A stretch of 9,355 nucleotides of DNA, from positions 1 to 9,355 of the forward strand of contig JAFGDX010000070.1 of the NCBI GenBank assembly GCA_016931875.1. Direction: 5' to 3'. Position 1 is the stretch's first letter. The number at the start of each line of letters is the position of its first letter. Below are positions 1 through 4,490 of the stretch, piece after piece. The position numbers and the translations under genes are program-made. The notes under the pieces were generated by a model. The model was not told the origin of the DNA, ran no database searches, and saw only the letters and a program-made list of their open reading frames with translations. Source of the DNA: Prolixibacteraceae bacterium. GTDB taxonomy: Bacteria > Bacteroidota > Bacteroidia > Bacteroidales > Prolixibacteraceae.

Positions 1-393
1 AGGCAGGGACTCAAAAAATGGATGCTCCCCATGGTTTTTGCCATGAACCTGCCCAACCTGGTGTATGTTTTTCTGGCGTTTGTGCAGCCACAGGATTTAT
101 GGATTGTTACCGGCTCGGTTGTGGTTGAACAATTTGGTTACGGTTTTGGCTTTACTGCCTTTATGTTGTATATGATTTACATTTCGGAAGGCGAGCACAA
201 AACAGCACATTACGCACTCTGCACCGGTTTTATGGCACTGGGCATGATGCTGCCCGGAATGATCAGCGGCTGGATACAGGAAACCATCGGGTATCAGTAC
301 TTTTTTATCTGGGTGATGATTTGTACACTGCCGGGATTTATTATTATCAACTACCTGAAATATGATCCAAAATTTGGGATGAAGGAGAAGTGA
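1..393 (+). CDS. MFS transporter, AmpG/PAT-like, C-terminal fragment
   Basis: This is the last 130 codons of a gene that begins before the window; the frame is open from the first base to the TGA. The protein is very hydrophobic and shows about four membrane segments (residues roughly 8-28, 33-58, 70-93 and 98-118), ending in a short charged cytoplasmic tail rich in Lys and Glu. The pattern of a Gly/Pro-rich helix (ALGMMLPGMISGWIQE) followed by a GYQYFF helix resembles the last helices of major facilitator proteins of the AmpG/acetyl-CoA transporter type, which in Bacteroidota are often annotated as muropeptide-type permeases. The substrate cannot be told from this fragment. It converges with the leftward operon that ends at 466. 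Confidence 0.75.
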   Translation, partial: RQGLKKWMLPMVFAMNLPNLVYVFLAFVQPQDLWIVTGSVVVEQFGYGFGFTAFMLYMIYISEGEHKTAHYALCTGFMALGMMLPGMISGWIQETIGYQYFFIWVMICTLPGFIIINYLKYDPKFGMKEK

Positions 394-465
394 GCAGGGA
401 GCAGTGGGGGTGGACAGTAAAACCAATTTACAATCACAAATAAGTGATTACGAACAACAGAAAGA

Positions 466-858
466 TCATTCCTTTCCGGGAACCATTTTTTCTTCGAAAA
501 AATAATTATAATACGTAGCCTGAATACTTTTATCCAAATGATATGATGCTTTGAATTTGGTATAAAAAAATTTATATCCATGTTCCTCCGCTTTTAAGAC
601 ATAGCTTTCGTCGGCATGTGAAAATGAAACTATGTGATTATATAATTTTTCAGTTTCAGTTGTAATTGGGCTAAACACAATGGTTACCGTATCGTTCTGT
701 TCTGGACGTATTATGGTTAAAATAAGCTCGTTATCCACTTTTTTGTAAGCGACCAGTTTACTTTCCCTTCCATCCCAATCCTTATATTCAATTTTTCTTG
801 TTTGACTGAAGCACTGGCACCCAATGAATATAAAAACTGCTATATAAAAGTTTCTCAT
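466..858 (-). CDS. Small exported protein of unknown function, last gene of the peptide operon
   Basis: This 130-residue protein starts with a short basic residue and a hydrophobic stretch (residues 3-15) ending in CFSQ, a common form of type I signal-peptide end in Bacteroidota, so it is probably periplasmic or secreted. The mature part (about 111 residues) is polar, with alternating hydrophobic residues in the middle (ELILTIIRP, DTVTIVFSP) that suggest beta strands, and many aromatic residues near the C-terminus. I do not recognise a family. It lies 15 bp after the thioredoxin-like lipoprotein gene on the same strand and is very likely cotranscribed with it. The codon use and low GC match the other genes in this operon. 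Confidence 0.7.
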   Translation of the reverse strand: MRNFYIAVFIFIGCQCFSQTRKIEYKDWDGRESKLVAYKKVDNELILTIIRPEQNDTVTIVFSPITTETEKLYNHIVSFSHADESYVLKAEEHGYKFFYTKFKASYHLDKSIQATYYNYFFEEKMVPGKE

Positions 859-873
859 TTGAATAAGGAATAA

Positions 874-1305
874 TTAATGAAGCGTAGGAATAAAATCAAT
901 TCTATTGTTGGAATCAATTGCAAAAATAGTGGTTCTCTCCATTAATTCTTTGTTTTTAAAATAGAACAGAGAATCTTTGTCATACAACAGGGTCGCATTG
1001 ATATTAACCAATTCAAGTTGATATAAAATGAGTGCTGTATCAAATGAAGGTGTTATGCCAACAATCTCAATATTTTTAAAGGTCTGTTCAAGTTCTTTCA
1101 GTGTCATATAACAAACCGAACAATTCCCATCAAAATAATACACCACAGCACTTTTGCTTTCATTCGAATGAAAAACAACTGTATCTAAAGAAGGTGGGAA
1201 AATTACATCTATTTCCGGTATTTTCTGTGAACTATTGGATATGCAACCCCATAGAAATGAGATACAAAAAAAAAGCAGAAAAACGAAAAATGTAATAACC
1301 CTCAT
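874..1305 (-). CDS. Thioredoxin-like lipoprotein with a CSVC motif
   Basis: The 143-residue product has a long hydrophobic N-terminus and a lipobox, LWGC, with Cys21 as the likely lipidated residue. After a short linker comes a strand (SAVVYYF, 52-58) followed by DGNCSVC, with the CxxC at residues 62-65 at the start of a helix. This is the arrangement of the thioredoxin fold. A second strand (IEIVGITP) and a TTIFAID strand near the C-terminus also fit. The usual cis-proline before the late strand appears to be replaced by Thr. The protein is shorter than TlpA-type proteins and ends soon after the last strand. It lies 12 bp after the propeller gene. Its role is inferred to be thiol-disulfide chemistry at the envelope, possibly on the cysteine-rich peptide encoded upstream; a different redox or non-catalytic role is possible. 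Confidence 0.75.
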   Translation of the reverse strand: MRVITFFVFLLFFCISFLWGCISNSSQKIPEIDVIFPPSLDTVVFHSNESKSAVVYYFDGNCSVCYMTLKELEQTFKNIEIVGITPSFDTALILYQLELVNINATLLYDKDSLFYFKNKELMERTTIFAIDSNNRIDFIPTLH

Positions 1306-1317
1306 CTTATCAAAAAT

Positions 1318-2376
1318 TTAAATGATACCCTTTAATGAGAAAAAATACACACAGGGGTAAAGATGTTCTGACAGGCAATAGAGCTTCTTATTCTCCCAAT
1401 CTATTGCAAAATCATTTACAGGGATGTCAAACTGCAATTCCCTGATCAATTCCCCGTCCCAAGAAAAACAGTAGATTTTGTGAGGAACAGTTTGCAAATA
1501 ATTATCTCTTGTCAGCACTACTCCCGAATGACTTACCCATATTTCTTCCTGTCCTGTTTTAATCTGTCTGTAGGCCAAATATTTTGGGCTGGCGTCATAC
1601 ATTACCATGCCTGGTCGTGGCGACACTCTTTCAACTTTAACATTAATCTCCTCTGGCCCCCTTATTCTTTTCAACAATCTGCCTTCAAAATCAAAGATGT
1701 CTATCATATTGAACCTTGTGTAGGCAACTGCAATTCTTTTTTGCTCGTAAGACAATCCGATTTTACTTTTATATACCGTTCCATAAAATAATGCATCCTC
1801 TGCACCCTCCACAAAATTTTTGGGTACAATATCCGGGAAAGAGCCAAATGTGCGAATTATTTGTCCTGAACCGTTGTATTCAGTGAATTGTTTCAATGAA
1901 TCAGAAAATCCAATTCCTATAAACGTGCTGTTCGTTTTGGGAATAACCATCTCACTGTTTCTGTCTTTGAATACAAATTCCTTGCAAATAGTACAATTTG
2001 GATTGTTTGGGTTACATATGCCTATCATTTTTTTTAGAATCAAATCGAATATCCAGCAGGTATCCCCCCGGACACATAAAGTCCACGGTTGCAACATTTC
2101 ATTAACACCTCTTCCCCCCTCAATAGCGGAATAAACTTCATGTCCTGTTTCATTATCATACACCTTCAGTTTATACTTTCCGCCACTTTCAATTGAAAAT
2201 ATTGATGATTTGTAAAAATCAACCGACTGAGGGGACATCATGGAATCAATAATCACTTCTCCTTTCATGTGATATGTAGAGGGGATGGAGTTATAATCAA
2301 AATCCATCTTTGTATTTTCCTTACATGAAAAAAAGATTAAACCGGTCAATACAACACTTATTAAACAAACTCTCAT
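1318..2376 (-). CDS. 6-bladed beta-propeller lipoprotein
   Basis: The start chosen is the ATG at 2374-2376, giving 352 residues. A longer reading from 2454 would run through a terminator-like hairpin and put 26 extra residues before the signal peptide. From the chosen start there is a short basic end, a hydrophobic core and LIFFSC, a relaxed Bacteroidota lipobox with the cysteine at residue 18. The rest shows repeating strand patterns such as DTCWIFDLILKKMIGI, NMIDIFDFEGRLLKRI, KIYCFSWDGELIREL and CVYFFSLKG, typical of propeller blades in the TolB-like/DUF5128 group of Bacteroidota. A cysteine cluster (GICNPNNPNCTIC) sits in the middle. The family is frequently found beside NVEALA-type peptide genes, as here. 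Its function is unknown; binding or presenting the peptide at the cell surface is a guess. Confidence 0.8.
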   Translation of the reverse strand: MRVCLISVVLTGLIFFSCKENTKMDFDYNSIPSTYHMKGEVIIDSMMSPQSVDFYKSSIFSIESGGKYKLKVYDNETGHEVYSAIEGGRGVNEMLQPWTLCVRGDTCWIFDLILKKMIGICNPNNPNCTICKEFVFKDRNSEMVIPKTNSTFIGIGFSDSLKQFTEYNGSGQIIRTFGSFPDIVPKNFVEGAEDALFYGTVYKSKIGLSYEQKRIAVAYTRFNMIDIFDFEGRLLKRIRGPEEINVKVERVSPRPGMVMYDASPKYLAYRQIKTGQEEIWVSHSGVVLTRDNYLQTVPHKIYCFSWDGELIRELQFDIPVNDFAIDWENKKLYCLSEHLYPCVYFFSLKGII

Positions 2377-2420
2377 TAAACCTATTGAAATAAATATGAT
2401 TGCCTTGTACATAGCAGGTA

Positions 2421-2460
2421 ATAAAAATGGACTTGTAATCATTTTGTTGATCACAAGTCC
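2421..2460 (-). terminator. Hairpin with T-tract between peptide and propeller genes
   Basis: Positions 2448-2460 and 2429-2441 form a 13-bp stem (one G-T pair) around a 6-base loop. On the minus strand it is followed by ATTTTTATT, the layout of an intrinsic terminator. It begins 9 bases after the peptide stop codon and ends about 50 bases before the propeller start. A leaky terminator here would give more peptide mRNA than mRNA for the genes downstream. It could also protect the 3' end of the peptide message. Confidence 0.6.
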
Positions 2461-2469
2461 AATACTTAA

Positions 2470-2670
2470 TTAATTATACCAACCCCCACATACAATAAGT
2501 TCCCCATTTTCCATATGCGTACATGTTTCGTGTAGAACCAAATAGCAAACAGAACCACAACTTGAAGCAGGAGGAATGTATGCAACAGCTTTTTGAGGAG
2601 TGAATACATTAATTGTCAAAAAAATAACGATCAGGAAGCAAATACTCCCAACTATTTTTTTTATATTCAT
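2470..2670 (-). CDS. NVEALA-like cysteine-rich exported peptide
   Basis: Starting at the ATG at 2668-2670, the product has 66 residues. It begins MNIKK, followed by a hydrophobic segment (6-20), then NVFTPQKAVA and a proline-containing mature part. A longer frame reaches 2781, but its extra 37 residues look like untranslated leader and would bury the signal sequence. AVA at 28-30 is a good type I signal peptidase site and would leave about 36 residues. The mature part has four cysteines spaced C-x3-C-x7-C-x10-C and ends in GGWYN. The N-terminal layout (lysines, hydrophobic segment, NVxT) resembles Bacteroidota NVEALA-domain peptides, which also have cysteine-rich tails and sit next to 6-bladed propeller genes. 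The exact NVEALA motif is absent, so family membership is an inference. The operon position supports it. Confidence 0.65.
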   Translation of the reverse strand: MNIKKIVGSICFLIVIFLTINVFTPQKAVAYIPPASSCGSVCYLVLHETCTHMENGELIVCGGWYN

Positions 2671-2828
2671 TTTATTATATTTTTTAATTTGTAAAATCAA
2701 GATGCCATTCGACTTATTTTCACAAATCTTGTTTATACTTAATAATTTATTACACTTAATCCATTTTAGTAACAAAAACAATAGTTCAACTTTTTTGTAA
2801 AAATGGACTTAAAATAATCTTCAATGCC
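2671..2828. other. AT-rich upstream region of the peptide operon
   Basis: No gene is supported here. The stretch must hold the leftward promoter of the peptide operon, but I see no full TAnnTTTG match on the minus strand; AAGATTTG (2723-2730 read on the minus strand) is the nearest and has no clear upstream partner. An imperfect inverted repeat spans about 2756-2812 (arms around CCATTTT and AAAATGG, with an inner ACAAAAA/TTTTTGT pairing). The 13-mer TAAAAATGGACTT at 2798-2810 recurs at 2422-2434 on the other side of the peptide gene. Confidence 0.4.
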
Positions 2829-2861
2829 TTTGAAATTTTCTTATTTACCTTCTTATCTTTG
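2829..2861 (+). promoter_or_regulatory. Bacteroidota-type promoter, rightward
   Basis: TTTG at 2829-2832 and TATCTTTG at 2854-2861 are separated by 21 bases. This matches the -33 TTTG and -7 TAnnTTTG consensus of the primary sigma factor in Bacteroidota. No protein-coding frame follows on this strand, so the expected product is a non-coding RNA starting near 2866. Confidence 0.55.
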
Positions 2862-2865
2862 TCAC

Positions 2866-2985
2866 AGCAATCCTCCTATGTATTTAGGTGGTGACGGGGC
2901 GGTAAACTGGTATTACTTTTTCGGATATAGGTTTGCCGCCCGCTTTATGCCCACTGGTTTTACTATTATTTGAAATATGTTGGTG
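2866..2985 (+). ncRNA. Candidate structured small RNA (unidentified)
   Basis: Directly after the promoter, CCTCCTA (2872-2878) can pair with TAGGTGG (2885-2891) with one mismatch. A strong stem follows: GGGCGGTAAACT at 2897-2908 with GGTTTGCCGCCC at 2930-2941, including two wobble pairs. The surroundings are AT-rich, so this GC-rich stem stands out. No open frame of useful length occurs on the plus strand until past 3200. The 3' end is uncertain because no T-tract terminator is obvious; 2985 is only a guess. A 6S-type RNA or one of the orphan Bacteroidales RNA motifs is possible, but I cannot confirm either from memory. Confidence 0.4.
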
Positions 2986-3303
2986 TAAAATTGTTTCATA
3001 ATAATAAAGAAAGTTGACACGACTTCAAACTATCTACTTCTTTACTCCGGGGTAAATAAATTTCAACTAATTTTGCCTTCTCTTGTATTTTCAAAACCGG
3101 GGTAACTTTTTATGAAAAGCCTGTGTAAAAATTACGCCTTTTTTTTGAAAAAAAAAATGAAACCTCGTTTTTATTGTAATTTGGAACCATTGTAAATTAC
3201 ATGCGTTCTTTTTGGATTTCTCTACTTGTTTAGACGTTTCATGGCAATTGTCACCGGGCTGCCCAACAACGCCAAACGCACAAACCGTCAAACCTTCACC
3301 CTA
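2986..3303. other. Intergenic stretch without a supported gene
   Basis: This AT-rich stretch lies between the candidate RNA and the DUF2752 gene. It contains two copies of CCGGGGTAA, at 3047-3055 and 3097-3105, exactly 50 bp apart. It also has a homopolymer tract (T8, G, A10, about 3139-3158) and an 8-bp inverted repeat TGTAATTT/AAATTACA at 3175-3182 and 3194-3201. The short frames on both strands have low-complexity, Lys/Phe-rich products and no start context, so I do not call them. Confidence 0.5.
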
Positions 3304-3705
3304 CTATTCCGGTGCCAGGACAGAAAACGGACCGGCCGGTATATTCCGCAAAATCCAGAAAAGGATAATTATGCCAAAAATAATCCAGGGCGTGTTTTTG
3401 AAGTACAAAACATTAGGCAGTTTCCAGTAAAAAATGCGGTTCAAAACGGGGTGAATGTAATGGTAAACAATCAGTGCCACCGCCGGAAGAAACAAAAAAT
3501 TGTGGCTGACCACACCCGCAAAATTCAAATGAAGCAAACTGTGGATAGCCCGCTGAGAACCACACCCCGGACAATAATACCCGGTTAATGCATTAAAAAC
3601 GCATCTGGGAAACAGCGCATTCTCAACCGGATCAAGGATAAAAAAAAGGACTGCCAATCCAAAAAATACAACCCACAGTCCTGTTTTCAAAACCAGTTTA
3701 AGCAT
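3304..3705 (-). CDS. DUF2752 family membrane protein
   Basis: The 133-residue protein has a hydrophobic N-terminal segment (about 8-24), then the signature of the DUF2752 family: Cys35, TG at 41-42, and CPGCGSQRA at 45-53. Two more membrane segments follow (about 70-86 and 107-121). The conserved cysteines suggest a metal or redox site next to the membrane, but the family has no established function. The start codon directly follows the TAG of the CD225 gene with no base between, so translation is probably coupled. CD225-like and DUF2752 genes being neighbours is a familiar pairing in Bacteroidota, which supports both calls. Confidence 0.85.
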   Translation of the reverse strand: MLKLVLKTGLWVVFFGLAVLFFILDPVENALFPRCVFNALTGYYCPGCGSQRAIHSLLHLNFAGVVSHNFLFLPAVALIVYHYIHPVLNRIFYWKLPNVLYFKNTPWIIFGIIILFWILRNIPAGPFSVLAPE

Positions 3706-3999
3706 CTAAAAATCAAATGCTTCTAAAAACCCTCCAACGGCAACACCCACCGCTGCAAGAATAATCCAGGTAATTATTCCGGCAATTCCTACACCAAACG
3801 AAACCCATGCCCATATTTTAGCATTCCGGCTCGAATTCTGTGCTCCGGCAAAATCGCCGGCCACCCATTTGGAGTTTACCTGGGCAGCATAAATTATGGA
3901 AATTATTCCGAAGGGAAGGCAACACAAGATTGTGGTTAAAATAGACCAAACCAAATAGTTAGGCGGAGGCGCCTGCGGATTTTCCTGTTGATTGTTCAT
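3706..3999 (-). CDS. CD225/dispanin family membrane protein
   Basis: The 97-residue product has a short Pro/Gln-rich N-terminus, then PNYLVWSILTTILCCLPFG (residues 13-31), the hallmark start of the CD225 domain with its double cysteine. It continues with the IIYAAQVNSKW, GDFAGAQNSSRNAK loop and a second membrane helix (about 63-90). The length and order fit bacterial dispanin-like proteins, related to animal interferon-induced transmembrane proteins. It probably lies in the inner membrane; its role in bacteria is not known. It is the first gene of a two-gene leftward operon with DUF2752. The start has an A-rich upstream sequence, normal for this phylum. Confidence 0.88.
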   Translation of the reverse strand: MNNQQENPQAPPPNYLVWSILTTILCCLPFGIISIIYAAQVNSKWVAGDFAGAQNSSRNAKIWAWVSFGVGIAGIITWIILAAVGVAVGGFLEAFDF

Positions 4000-4057
4000 T
4001 TTTTGAAGTATTAAAGTTTGTTATTACAATTAGGTTATTTTATCAAATTGATTATAA

Positions 4058-4093
4058 CAAATTTAACCGATGCTTCCCGGATTACGAAACAAA
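4058..4093 (-). promoter_or_regulatory. Possible promoter of the CD225-DUF2752 operon
   Basis: Read on the minus strand, TAAATTTG (4065-4058) matches the TAnnTTTG -7 element and lies about 60 bp before the CD225 start. A TTTG at 4093-4090 is the nearest -33 candidate, but the spacer of 24 bases is longer than the usual 19-21, so the match is only moderate. Confidence 0.35.
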
Positions 4094-4095
4094 TG

Positions 4096-4242
4096 GATTG
4101 CTTTTATTAAAAATGTCTTAAATTTTTGTAGCAATCAATTCACCTTTTGCCAATAAGTGTTTTCTTTACGTTTTAAGAAAAGCAGAGGCTTTTCCATAAA
4201 TTTTAAGTTTTGTTATTAAACCACTCTGCGGGGTGGTTTTTT
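4096..4242 (+). ncRNA. Possible small RNA ending at an orphan terminator
   Basis: Three hairpins follow one another: GATTGC/GCAATC (4096-4101 with 4131-4136, with an inner AAAAAT/ATTTTT stem), GAAAAGC/GCTTTTC with loop AGAG (4177-4194), and the intrinsic terminator at 4218-4242. No gene on the plus strand precedes the terminator within this window that could need it, so a short RNA is one explanation. I found no clean promoter; the closest -7-like strings (around 4204) have one T too many. A relic of a lost gene would explain it equally well. Confidence 0.25.
4218..4242 (+). terminator. Intrinsic terminator without an obvious upstream gene
   Basis: AAACCACTC and GGGTGGTTT pair as a 9-bp stem (one wobble) around TGCG, followed by a run of T to 4242. 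The T-tract is clear only in the rightward direction. Confidence 0.65.
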
Positions 4243-4359
4243 GTTTACAACACCTGCCTTAACCATTATCCGTATACATTCAAAATCAAACACTTAAACA
4301 ATCAACACAGCGGTACATTCTTTTAAACAGAAGAGGAAAGTCGTTTTACAGCCACCTTA

Positions 4360-4380
4360 CAGCAAGCGTCATGCTGACAT
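4360..4380. repeat. Possible fragment of the REP-like palindrome
   Basis: CAGCA and TGCTG form a small hairpin here, and the string CGTCATGCTGA shares its CGTCAT end and its ATGCTGA arm with the palindromic element at 7098-7169. It may be a degraded half copy. The match is short and could be chance. Confidence 0.25.
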
Positions 4381-4490
4381 TTTAACATTTTATTAACAAC
4401 TTTATGATTAAACCCACAAAAGAGTATTTTGTCTTAATAGTGCACATGCAAACAAAATATAGTATAAACAGAAAACGCAAAAACGTAAAA

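Noticed and set aside
1..393. A functional link between the AmpG-like transporter and the BlaI/M56 pair through cell-wall recycling
   Set aside because: They are over 6.5 kb apart with unrelated operons between them, and the transporter's substrate is unknown from this fragment.
432..449. Hairpin AATCAC/GTGATT between the converging MFS gene and peptide operon
   Set aside because: The stem is 6 bp and AT-rich with only a partial T-tract on the minus strand; too weak to call a terminator.
2840..2880. Possible leader peptide on the minus strand: GGAGG followed by GTG and six codons
   Set aside because: The frame is only six codons long, strong Shine-Dalgarno sites are unusual in this phylum, and the same bases are better explained by the rightward promoter and RNA stem.
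3091..3291. A 66-residue leftward frame after the DUF2752 gene
   Set aside because: The product is a low-complexity mix rich in Lys and Phe derived from homopolymer tracts, with no signal, domain or start context.
3226..3588. Rightward frame of 120 codons overlapping the DUF2752 gene
   Set aside because: It lies opposite a well-supported family member; its basic, Gln/Asn-rich product is what an antisense frame of a membrane protein gives.
3825..3850. String resembling a tRNA T-arm on the minus strand
   Set aside because: It is part of the conserved GAQNSSRNAK loop of the CD225 coding sequence, and no acceptor or anticodon arm fits around it.
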